64,000 nucleotides of DNA from Marinobacterium stanieri (GTDB lineage Bacteria; Pseudomonadota; Gammaproteobacteria; Pseudomonadales; Balneatricaceae), in the NCBI RefSeq assembly GCF_900155945.1, contig NZ_FTMN01000008.1, positions 62,001 to 126,000 of the forward strand, given 5' to 3'. Shown here in pieces: positions 18,388-28,254 of this stretch. The notes beneath the pieces were generated by a model. That model made no database searches and had not been told where the DNA came from. It saw only the letters and a list, made by a program, of their open reading frames with translations. Position 1 is the first letter of the stretch. Each line of letters starts with the position of its first letter. The position numbers and the translations under genes are program-made.

Positions 18388-18403
18388 TGGCACATCCCTT
18401 GCT
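18388..18403 (+). promoter_or_regulatory. Sigma54 promoter of glnA
   Basis: TGGCAC-ATCCC-TTGCT carries the invariant GG (18389-18390) and GC (18401-18402) with correct spacing and matches the -24/-12 consensus almost throughout. Transcription should begin near 18414, leaving a leader of about 70 nt. The remaining upstream stretch (18132-18278) shows no gene. Confidence 0.93.
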
Positions 18404-18485
18404 TTATCAAGCACAAACCGGTTTTCCGGATCCTAATGTAATGATGTTTTGCCAAGGCAAACTGATAACGAGTGGGGATAGCCAA

Positions 18486-19892
18486 ATGTCAGAGAAGACT
18501 CTGAATCTGATCAAAGAAAGCGGCGCAAAGTGGATCGACATGCGCTTTACCGACTTTAAAGGCAAAGAACAGCACGTTACCATCCCGGTAAGCGACATGG
18601 GTGACGAGTTCTTTGAAGACGGCAAGATGTTCGATGGTTCCTCCATCGCTGGCTGGAAAGGTATTGAAGAGTCCGACATGATTCTGCTGCCGGACGACAG
18701 CGCTTCTGTACTGGACCCCTTCGCTGAAGATGCCACCGTTATCGTACGTTGCGACATCATTGAGCCGGCTACTGGCCAGGGTTACGAGCGTGATCCGCGT
18801 TCCGTTGCCAAGCGCGCAGAAGAGTACCTGAAGTCTACTGGTATTGCTGATTCCGCCATGCTCGGCCCGGAGCCGGAATTCTTCGTATTCGACGGTGTTG
18901 AATGGCACGCTGACATCAGCGGTTGCGGTTACAGCATCCAGTCTGAAGAAGCTGCGTGGGCGTCCAACCACAAGATCGAAGGTGGCAACACCGGTCACCG
19001 TCCGCGCGTTAAAGGCGGCTACTTCCCGGTTCCGCCGATCGACTCCCTGCACGACCTGCGTGCCGCCATGTGTGATGCCATGGAAGCCATGGGTCTGACC
19101 ATCGAAGTTCACCACCACGAAGTGGCAACTGCCGGTCAGTGTGAAATCGGTGTGCGCGGTAACACCCTGGTAGACAAGGCTGACGAAGTACAGATCCTGA
19201 AGTACTGCGTACACAACGTTGCTCACGCATACGGCAAGACTGCGACCTTCATGCCGAAGCCGCTGGTTGGCGATAACGGTTCCGGTATGCACGTCCACCT
19301 GTCCATGAGCAAAGATGGCCAGAACATCTTCGCTGGAGACGGCTACGGTGGTCTGAGCGAATACGCGCTGTACTACATCGGCGGTATCGTTAAGCACGCT
19401 AAAGCTCTGAACGCGCTGTGCAACCCGTCTACCAACTCTTACAAGCGTCTGGTACCGGGCTTCGAAGCACCGGTAATGCTGGCTTACTCTGCCCGTAACC
19501 GTTCTGCTTCCCTGCGTATTCCGTACACCACCAGCCCGAAAGCGCGTCGTGTAGAAGCGCGTTTCCCGGACCCGGCAGCTAACCCGTACCTGTGCTTCGC
19601 AGCACTGCTGATGGCTGGTATCGACGGCATCAAGAACAAGATCCACCCGGGCGACCCGGCTGACAAGGATCTGTACGACCTGCCGGCTGAAGAAGCTAAA
19701 GAGATCCCGACTGTTGTCAGCTCTCTGACCGAAGCTCTGGACGCTCTGGAAGAAGACCGTGAGTTCCTGACTCAGGGCGGCGTGTTCACTGACGACATGC
19801 TGGATGCTTACATCGCGCTGAAGCGTGAAGAAGTAGCCAAGGTCAACATGACTACTCACCCGGTCGAATTCGACCTGTACTACTCTGTTTAA
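18486..19892 (+). CDS. glnA: Glutamine synthetase, type I
   Basis: A 468-residue GS-I that makes glutamine from glutamate, ammonia and ATP. It starts [11 protein letters not shown], with DGSSIAGW in the beta-grasp domain, GSGMHVHLS and KPLVGDNG in the catalytic core. The adenylylation site Tyr397 is present in [10 protein letters not shown], so activity should be controlled by GlnE. The ATG at 18486 has a TGGGGA-type ribosome site; an in-frame start at 18399 would overlap the sigma54 promoter and is rejected. It is followed by a terminator and then glnLG. Confidence 0.99.
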   Translation: MSEKTLNLIKESGAKWIDMRFTDFKGKEQHVTIPVSDMGDEFFEDGKMFDGSSIAGWKGIEESDMILLPDDSASVLDPFAEDATVIVRCDIIEPATGQGYERDPRSVAKRAEEYLKSTGIADSAMLGPEPEFFVFDGVEWHADISGCGYSIQSEEAAWASNHKIEGGNTGHRPRVKGGYFPVPPIDSLHDLRAAMCDAMEAMGLTIEVHHHEVATAGQCEIGVRGNTLVDKADEVQILKYCVHNVAHAYGKTATFMPKPLVGDNGSGMHVHLSMSKDGQNIFAGDGYGGLSEYALYYIGGIVKHAKALNALCNPSTNSYKRLVPGFEAPVMLAYSARNRSASLRIPYTTSPKARRVEARFPDPAANPYLCFAALLMAGIDGIKNKIHPGDPADKDLYDLPAEEAKEIPTVVSSLTEALDALEEDREFLTQGGVFTDDMLDAYIALKREEVAKVNMTTHPVEFDLYYSV

Positions 19893-19910
19893 TCCAGAGT
19901 TGTGAATTGA

Positions 19911-19938
19911 AAAAGGCTTCCCGAGGGAAGCCTTTTTT
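19911..19938 (+). terminator. Rho-independent terminator after glnA
   Basis: AAAAGGCTTCC / GGAAGCCTTTT stem with a CGA-type loop followed by T residues, 19 bp after the glnA stop. It separates glnA from glnLG, though read-through is common in this arrangement. Confidence 0.92.
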
Positions 19939-19989
19939 GTTTCTGCGTTTTGCCCCAACCTGGGGCGTGAGTAACCTTATTTTCTTTTA

Positions 19990-20006
19990 TGCACTATATT
20001 GGTGCA
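19990..20006 (+). promoter_or_regulatory. Perfect NtrC-binding site upstream of glnL
   Basis: TGCACTATATTGGTGCA has both half-sites and is essentially the strong E. coli glnA enhancer sequence. It embeds a possible -10 hexamer, TATATT (19995-20000), so bound NtrC would block a glnL promoter, as at E. coli glnLp. The centre lies 103 bp before the glnL ATG. Confidence 0.88.
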
Positions 20007-20100
20007 TATGGGTTTTGGCTCAGATGGGTCAAGGCCTTAAGCTTCGGTAATCGAGCTCTTGGCAAAGTTGGCGCTTTTCTTGCTTGCACTGCTATGAGGC

Positions 20101-21180
20101 ATGATTGGAATACCTATGGTGAACGCAAACACGCATAAACAGATCCTGGAAAATCTGACCGGCGCCGTTCTGGTGCTGGATGATGAGCTGTGTATCCAGT
20201 ACATGAACCCGGCGGCGGAAATGTTGCTGGAAGCTTCTGTCAGGCGGCTCAAGGATCGTCCCATCGAGGACTGGCTGTCGTCCAGCGAAGAAGAACTGGC
20301 TGTGTTGCGCCAGTCGTTGGCCAGTGGTCACCCGTACAGCAAGCGCGAAGCGCGTCTGGTGACCCAGAGCGGGCGTATTCTGACGGTCGACTACAGCGTT
20401 AACCCGGTACCAGAGGCCGGTATTCTGCTGGAAATCCAGGCGCGTGATCGCCTGATTCGTATCGAGCGCGAAGAAGAGCTGTTGGCACGTCATGCCAGTG
20501 CGCGTGTACTGGTGCGGGGCCTGGCTCATGAGATCAAGAACCCGCTGGGCGGGATCAGGGGGGCGGCGCAGCTGCTGGACAGGGAGCTGGACCGGGATGA
20601 ACTGCACGAATATACCCAGATCATCATCGAAGAAGCAGACCGCCTGCGTCACCTGGTGGACCGCCTGTTGGGGCCGCACAAACTGCCGGTGATCGAGCTG
20701 CTCAATATCCATGCCGTGCTGGAGCACGTTTGCCGGCTGGTCAACGCCGAAACCGATGGCCGCATCGAGATCGTGCGCGATTACGATCCCAGTATTCCCG
20801 AGTTTGAAGGCGCCCGTGACCAGCTGGTCCAGGCGGTGCTCAATATTATCCGCAATGCGATGCAGGCGATGGAAGAGTCCGCGACACCCGAGCCGCGTAT
20901 TACCCTGCGTACCCGGGCATTGCGCCAGGTCACTCTGGGCGCGGAACGCCACCGCCTGGTGTTGGCCCTGGAAATCGTCGATAACGGCCCCGGTATACCG
21001 GAAGAGCTCAGCGATACGCTGTTCTACCCGATGGTCAGCAGTCGTGCTCAGGGGTCGGGGCTGGGGCTCTCCATCGCTCAGTCCATTGTTAATCAACACC
21101 GAGGCCTGATTGAGTTCACCTCGGTGCCGGGCGAGACCCGGTTTAACCTGTTTATACCGTTGGAGTCAGGTCATGACTGA
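20101..21180 (+). CDS. glnL: Nitrogen regulation sensor kinase NtrB (NRII)
   Basis: A 359-residue cytoplasmic histidine kinase/phosphatase that phosphorylates NtrC under nitrogen limitation and is controlled by PII. It has a PAS domain (about residues 10-115), the phospho-acceptor H143 in GLAHEIKNPLGG, the N-box region IIRNAMQA, and G boxes DNGPGIP and GSGLGLSI. It has no membrane span, as expected. The ATG at 20101 has a GAGG ribosome site; an ATG at 20116 is an alternative. It overlaps glnG by 8 bp. Confidence 0.97.
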   Translation: MIGIPMVNANTHKQILENLTGAVLVLDDELCIQYMNPAAEMLLEASVRRLKDRPIEDWLSSSEEELAVLRQSLASGHPYSKREARLVTQSGRILTVDYSVNPVPEAGILLEIQARDRLIRIEREEELLARHASARVLVRGLAHEIKNPLGGIRGAAQLLDRELDRDELHEYTQIIIEEADRLRHLVDRLLGPHKLPVIELLNIHAVLEHVCRLVNAETDGRIEIVRDYDPSIPEFEGARDQLVQAVLNIIRNAMQAMEESATPEPRITLRTRALRQVTLGAERHRLVLALEIVDNGPGIPEELSDTLFYPMVSSRAQGSGLGLSIAQSIVNQHRGLIEFTSVPGETRFNLFIPLESGHD

Positions 21181-22603
21181 AGCTGCTAATGTCTGGATCG
21201 TCGATGACGACCGTTCCATCCGCTGGGTGCTGGATAAAGCACTGACATCGGCCGGATTGAACACCCAGAGTTTCGACCGTGCTGATGGCTTGCTGGATCG
21301 GCTTGACCATGAAGTACCGGATGCTGTTCTTACGGACGTTCGCATGCCAGGGATGGATGGCCTGCAGCTGCTGGACAGGTTGCATGAGGCGCATCCCGAT
21401 CTGCCGATCATTATCATGACGGCACACTCGGACCTGGAAAGTGCCGTTGCCTCTTATCAGGGCGGTGCCTTTGAATACCTGCCCAAGCCCTTTGATGTGG
21501 ATGAAGCGCTGGCACTGGTCAAACGTGCGGTAGAGCATGCGCGTGAGCAGCGTCAGGAGCGTGCCGAGCCTACACCGGAGCGGGCCACTGAGATCATCGG
21601 TGAAGCTCCCGCCATGCAGGAGGTGTTTCGCGCCATAGGCCGTTTGGCACATTCCAACATCACCGTATTGATCAATGGTGAGTCCGGTACCGGTAAGGAG
21701 CTGGTCGCCCACGCCTTGCACCGCCATAGCCCCAGAGCCAAGAATCCGTTTATCCCGCTGAATATGGCGGCGATTCCCAAGGACCTGATTGAATCTGAGC
21801 TCTTTGGTCATGAAAAGGGTGCGTTCACCGGCGCTGCGGCCAGTCGTCGCGGTCGCTTTGAGCAGGCCGATGGCGGCACCCTGTTTCTGGACGAAATCGG
21901 TGATATGCCGGCGGATACCCAGACACGTCTGCTGCGTGTGCTGGCGGATGGCGAGTTTTACCGAGTTGGTGGTCATACACCGGTGCGAGTGGATGTGCGT
22001 ATTATCGCCGCGACTCACCAGAATCTGGAGCAGCTGGTACAGGAAGGCCGTTTCCGTGAGGACCTGTTTCACCGCCTCAACGTGATTCGTATCCACATTC
22101 CTCGCCTGGCCGAGCGTCGTGAGGATATTCCGCGTCTGGCGCGCCACTTCCTGGCCAGCTCGGCCAAGGAGTTGGCGGTGGAGCCCAAGATACTCAAGCC
22201 TGAAACCGCGGCATTCATGTGCGACCTGCCCTGGCAGGGTAACGTACGTCAGCTGGAGAATACCTGTCGCTGGCTGACCGTGATGGCGTCCGGCCGGGAA
22301 GTGTTGGTGTCTGATCTGCCACCTGAGCTGCTGTCTCAGCCTTCGGCGCCGGTCAGCGGCAGCTGGCAGGACAGTCTCAAGGCCTGGGCCGAGCAGCAGA
22401 TCAGCTTTGGTGCCGAAGGGCTGTTGAACGAAGCGGTTCCGGCGTTCGAGCGGGTCATGATCAGCGCTGCCCTTAAAGCGACCCATGGGCGCCGCCGGGA
22501 TGCAGCCCAACTGCTGGGGTGGGGACGCAATACCCTGACCCGTAAGATCAAGGAGCTGCAGATGGATACCGCCACACTCGCGGAAGATGAGGGTGACGAA
22601 TAG
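21173..22603 (+). CDS. glnG: Nitrogen regulation response regulator NtrC (NRI)
   Basis: A 476-residue sigma54 activator. The receiver domain has the acidic pair near residues 11-13 and phospho-acceptor D55 in [11 protein letters not shown]. The AAA+ domain has Walker A GESGTGKE (169-176), the sigma54-contacting GAFTGA loop (216-221) and [11 protein letters not shown]. The C terminus has a Fis-type helix-turn-helix ([20 protein letters not shown]). The ATG at 21173 is inside the end of glnL (8-bp overlap) with a GGAG site. NtrC-type sites occur at glnA, at glnL and at the amino-acid transporter near 42.3 kb. Confidence 0.98.
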   Translation: MTEAANVWIVDDDRSIRWVLDKALTSAGLNTQSFDRADGLLDRLDHEVPDAVLTDVRMPGMDGLQLLDRLHEAHPDLPIIIMTAHSDLESAVASYQGGAFEYLPKPFDVDEALALVKRAVEHAREQRQERAEPTPERATEIIGEAPAMQEVFRAIGRLAHSNITVLINGESGTGKELVAHALHRHSPRAKNPFIPLNMAAIPKDLIESELFGHEKGAFTGAAASRRGRFEQADGGTLFLDEIGDMPADTQTRLLRVLADGEFYRVGGHTPVRVDVRIIAATHQNLEQLVQEGRFREDLFHRLNVIRIHIPRLAERREDIPRLARHFLASSAKELAVEPKILKPETAAFMCDLPWQGNVRQLENTCRWLTVMASGREVLVSDLPPELLSQPSAPVSGSWQDSLKAWAEQQISFGAEGLLNEAVPAFERVMISAALKATHGRRRDAAQLLGWGRNTLTRKIKELQMDTATLAEDEGDE

Positions 22604-22646
22604 GTTACGGCCGGTATAATGGCGGGCCGATTCAATGGAGGCCCTG

Positions 22647-23102
22647 ATGCTGGATCTGGTGCTATATCAGCCTGAAATTCCGCCTAATACCGGCAATATA
22701 ATCCGTCTGTGTGCCAACACCGGCTTTCGCCTGCATTTGATCGAGCCGCTGGGCTTTGATCTGGATGACAAGCGCCTGCGCCGTGCCGGGCTGGATTACC
22801 ATGAGTGGGCCAGTGTCTGCCGGCATGCGGACCTGGAAGCCTGTCTGCAGGCTATCCAGCCCAAGCGGGTCTGGGCACTGACCACCAAGGCGCAACGCAG
22901 TCACAGCGATGCCGACTTTCAGGCCGGAGATATGCTGCTGTTCGGGCCGGAAACCCGTGGCTTGCCACCTGAAGTCAGGGCGCGCTTCGACGGTCTGCGC
23001 CTGCCCATGCTGCCCGATAGCCGCAGCCTTAATCTGTCCAATGCCTGTGCCGTCGTTGTCTATGAAGCCTGGCGTCAGCTCGACTACGCAGGAGCTGTCT
23101 GA
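22647..23102 (+). CDS. trmL: tRNA (cytidine/uridine-34 2'-O)-methyltransferase TrmL
   Basis: A 151-residue SPOUT methyltransferase acting on the wobble base of tRNA-Leu isoacceptors. It starts [18 protein letters not shown] and has the SAM-binding [11 protein letters not shown] and the C-terminal knot [20 protein letters not shown]. The ATG at 22647 is chosen over the in-frame ATG at 22635 because a GGAG ribosome site lies between them and the family starts with MLxxVLY. It overlaps the next gene by one base. Confidence 0.97.
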   Translation: MLDLVLYQPEIPPNTGNIIRLCANTGFRLHLIEPLGFDLDDKRLRRAGLDYHEWASVCRHADLEACLQAIQPKRVWALTTKAQRSHSDADFQAGDMLLFGPETRGLPPEVRARFDGLRLPMLPDSRSLNLSNACAVVVYEAWRQLDYAGAV

Positions 23103-23452
23103 TGGCGGATGCTCCCTTGCGCATGTCGCATGCGCTGATTCTGACACGCCTCTCCAGCCATGATCACCGCGCCGGCATTACCTCGGAACTGATTGGTGTC
23201 ACCAGTGAAGGTCAGAGCCTGCTGGTGCGCAGCGATGAAAGTCAGCGGGTGAATGTTGCACTGCTGGAGCATCAGCGTTTGCCCTTGGTGGTGCTCAGTG
23301 ATCGTCTGCTGCCATCCACCGAAGCCGACTATGAACTGCCGGCACAGGCGCTGATCAGCCCTATTCCACTGCCGTCGGCGGAAGTAGAGGCGTTGATTCG
23401 ATCAGGGCGTGAGCAGACCTTGCTCAATCAGGTGCGCGAACAGCTGGTGTGA
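23102..23452 (+). CDS. Hypothetical protein coupled to trmL
   Basis: A 116-residue soluble protein that is not recognised. Its ATG overlaps the trmL TGA by one base, which argues that it is translated. It has no signal peptide, membrane span or Cys. An N-terminal beta-rich part (SHALILTRL, ITSELIGVTSEGQSLLVRSD) is followed by a proline-containing middle and a charged helical tail (AEVEALIRSGREQTLLNQV). A second in-frame ATG at codon 8 is an alternative start. It converges on the cytochrome c gene with one base between stops. Confidence 0.7.
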   Translation: MADAPLRMSHALILTRLSSHDHRAGITSELIGVTSEGQSLLVRSDESQRVNVALLEHQRLPLVVLSDRLLPSTEADYELPAQALISPIPLPSAEVEALIRSGREQTLLNQVREQLV

Positions 23453-23453
23453 A

Positions 23454-23786
23454 TCAGTTGGCTTGAGGTGCACGCGGGCGGCGCGAGTGGATAAAGTCGG
23501 AAACGGCATCGGCCTGCTCATCGCTTAGCTGAGGGAAGCTCGGCATCCCCTTGTGGCCAAGGTCATAGCCGTGCTTGATCATCAATACGATTTCGTAGAT
23601 GGCTGGGGCATCCGGGCCGGCCGGGAGCTGCTCCAGATAGGGACCCAGGCCCTTGTTTTCATGGCAGCTGCGGCAGTAGTACTCATAGAGTTCATCGCCG
23701 GCCTTCATGCGTTCGGGTGGGGTGTCGCCGCAGCCGCTGAGCAGGGGCATCACAACAAGGCCGATGAGCAGGGGGCGCAGGTCCAT
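23454..23786 (-). CDS. Small c-type cytochrome lipoprotein
   Basis: A 110-residue protein. The lipoprotein signal peptide ends LLSGC (Cys19 lipidated). A single haem site CRSCH is at residues 38-42, and M81 in KGMPSF is the probable sixth ligand, which makes it a class I cytochrome c anchored on the periplasmic face. It could pass electrons to a terminal oxidase, but no partner gene is beside it. It starts 4 bp after the holA stop and so is the last gene of leuS-lptE-holA, an unusual transcriptional companion for tRNA synthetase and outer-membrane genes. Confidence 0.88.
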   Translation of the reverse strand: MDLRPLLIGLVVMPLLSGCGDTPPERMKAGDELYEYYCRSCHENKGLGPYLEQLPAGPDAPAIYEIVLMIKHGYDLGHKGMPSFPQLSDEQADAVSDFIHSRRPRAPQAN

Positions 23787-23790
23787 ATGG

Positions 23791-24831
23791 CTATCCGTGA
23801 ATGGGGCGTGGCAGATTCAGCTGGCAACCGGACAGCTCCAGCGTCAGCACCGACAGCAGTAGCCAGGGGTCGGTCTTGAGTTGTCCCTTGATCGCCTGAT
23901 CCACATCCTGACACAGGCCCAACAGGGATTCCAGCTGGCTGGCCGGGGTCTGTTGACTGGCCTTGCGTACCAGCGCCTTGCGTTTGCCCCACACCTTCTC
24001 GCGCTGACAAAGCGTGTCGTAATTGACGCCGCTGGCCAGACCGCGCTGGACGTTCAGCAGGGTGCGGATCTCGCGGCTGAGTGCCCAGAGTACCAGTGTC
24101 GCTTCGACCCCTTCCTGGCGCAGTACCAGCAGGATCTTCTGACAGCGGGCCGGGTCGCGGTGCAGCACCGCATCAGACAGGGCGAAGATATCAAAGCGGG
24201 AGCTGTCGGCCACCGCCTCAATAACCTGCTCTGCATCGATGGTCTGGTTGGCATATAGCAGGCTGAGTTTGTCCAGCTCCTGCCGTGCTGCCAGCAGGTT
24301 GCCTTCGATACGGCTGGTCAGCAGCTGAACAGCGTCCGCGGTCAGTTCCAGGCCCAACCGCTTGGCGCGCTGGTTCACCCAGCCGGGCAACTGATCCACA
24401 TCGATCGGCCAGATCTCGACCACTACGCCGGCTTTTTCTACCTGTTTGAACCAGGCGCTTTTCTTGGCGCCCGCATCCAGGCGATCCGCCAGAATCAGCA
24501 CCACATTATCGGGGGCAGGGTTATCCAGATAGCGCTGCAGCAGCCCGCTGGCTTTCTTGTCCAGCTTCTGGCTGCCCAGGCGTACTTCGATGATTTTGCG
24601 TTCAGCAAACAACGACAGGGCGTTGGCGCTTTCCAGCAGTGATTCCCAGCTGAACTGGGCATCCACATGCATGACTTCGCGTTCGGTGAAACCGTCATCA
24701 CGCAGGTAGCGGCGGATGCTGTCACAGCTTTCCGCATGTTGCAGGGGCTCGTCACCGGTCACCATAAATACCGGAGGCGGTGACGATAGCCGTTTCAGCT
24801 GGGCATCCAGCTGGTCGGCGCGTGTTTTCAT
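23791..24831 (-). CDS. holA: DNA polymerase III delta subunit
   Basis: A 346-residue clamp-loader subunit that opens the beta clamp. It starts MKTRADQLDAQLKR and has the family features PVFMVTGDEPL (residues 20-30), the beta-contact region about residues 70-75, LILADRLDAG, and the helical collar domain at the C terminus. Its ATG overlaps the lptE stop by four bases (ATGA), so the two are translationally coupled, as in E. coli and Pseudomonas. Confidence 0.96.
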   Translation of the reverse strand: MKTRADQLDAQLKRLSSPPPVFMVTGDEPLQHAESCDSIRRYLRDDGFTEREVMHVDAQFSWESLLESANALSLFAERKIIEVRLGSQKLDKKASGLLQRYLDNPAPDNVVLILADRLDAGAKKSAWFKQVEKAGVVVEIWPIDVDQLPGWVNQRAKRLGLELTADAVQLLTSRIEGNLLAARQELDKLSLLYANQTIDAEQVIEAVADSSRFDIFALSDAVLHRDPARCQKILLVLRQEGVEATLVLWALSREIRTLLNVQRGLASGVNYDTLCQREKVWGKRKALVRKASQQTPASQLESLLGLCQDVDQAIKGQLKTDPWLLLSVLTLELSGCQLNLPRPIHG

Positions 24832-25331
24832 GCGCCGGGCCGGATACTGATGTACTGACGCAGGATCTGTTGTGCCAGTTCCTGCTGCATCTGCTGGCGG
24901 ATCAGGTGCTCCTGGGAGTCACTGGCCGTAATGTTGTCCGGGTTGTTGGAATACACCCGTTCAATCATCACGCGTTGCTCCGGTATCAGCGCCCGGTTTT
25001 CGTCCTGGGTATCCAGTACCCGGAACCAGGCTTCGGAGCGCAGTTCGTACTCGGCTACATCCGCGTTACCGGTCAGCGTTGCCGCGCGTCGGGTATGACG
25101 CTCGCGCGTCAGCTCGATGCGATAGCGCCCACCGGCATCCAGCTCAACGCCGTTAATGCTGAAGGTGCGGCGCAGTTCGCGCTCCAGCTGGCTGGTTTTG
25201 GAATCAACCACCAGTTGCGCCTGGCGCAGAGGCTCCGGTACATCCTGCAGGCCGCGCAGCTGGAAACCGCAGGCGGACAGCAGCAGGCTCAGGCCCAGCA
25301 GAGCAACGGGTAGCGTCAGGCGCTTGTGCAT
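24828..25331 (-). CDS. lptE: LPS-assembly lipoprotein LptE
   Basis: A 167-residue outer-membrane lipoprotein that plugs the LptD barrel and helps LPS insertion. The signal peptide ends LLLSAC with the lipidated Cys followed by GFQLRG, the family N terminus of the mature protein. The ATG at 25331 has an AAGGAG ribosome site six bases upstream; an upstream in-frame codon (25352) is rejected because it overlaps the leuS end. It starts 10 bp after leuS and overlaps holA. Confidence 0.95.
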   Translation of the reverse strand: MHKRLTLPVALLGLSLLLSACGFQLRGLQDVPEPLRQAQLVVDSKTSQLERELRRTFSINGVELDAGGRYRIELTRERHTRRAATLTGNADVAEYELRSEAWFRVLDTQDENRALIPEQRVMIERVYSNNPDNITASDSQEHLIRQQMQQELAQQILRQYISIRPGA

Positions 25332-25341
25332 GCAGTTCTCC

Positions 25342-27969
<2,628 letters not shown>

Positions 27970-28029
27970 TCAGACTCCGCTGTCGGGAGGGCCGTTGGGG
28001 CCACGCCGTAAAAAAGACGAATGGCGCAT

Positions 28030-28056
28030 AGCATACAATATTCGCCCTGCTGTCAA
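28030..28056 (-). promoter_or_regulatory. Probable sigma70 promoter of leuS
   Basis: On the minus strand TTGACA (28051-28056) is followed after 15 bp by TATGCT (28030-28035). The -35 is perfect and the -10 matches at four of six; the spacing is short. The 324-bp gap 27931-28254 holds this promoter, the palindromic repeat at 28135-28212 and no other gene. Confidence 0.55.
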
Positions 28057-28134
28057 CAGAGCCAGAGTGTGCTTGAGTGGGCGTCATCTTACTGCAACCT
28101 GAAGTCTTTATCCTTCCGCCCCATCTGACCTGCC

Positions 28135-28212
28135 CCTAGGGAAGCTGTGAACAAGTCTATAGCGACTCAGCGTGGCCTGAGATGCCATGGACTTATTCAT
28201 AGCTTCCCTAGG
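28135..28212. repeat. 78-bp MITE-like palindrome
   Basis: The left arm starting CCTAGGGAAGCT (28135-28160) and the right arm ending AGCTTCCCTAGG (28187-28212) are reverse complements with three mismatches over 26 bp. A smaller inner hairpin, CTCAG / CTGAG, sits in the middle. There is no ORF of its own. The shape, two terminal inverted repeats with almost nothing between them, is that of a miniature inverted-repeat element derived from an insertion sequence. The parent element is not in the window. Confidence 0.75.
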
Positions 28213-28254
28213 CGGCGGGAATCTGCAAAAACCGGATCAGGGATAAGACCGAAC

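Noticed and set aside
18399-18485. N-terminal extension of glnA
   Set aside because: It would start on the sigma54 -12 element and upstream of the expected transcript start; the ATG at 18486 has a ribosome site and the family N terminus.
28147-28254. N-terminal extension of the PBP/OmpA protein through the palindromic repeat
   Set aside because: The extra residues are encoded by repeat sequence; the GTG at 28255 begins the conserved-looking domain. It is kept as a point to check in the repeat finding.
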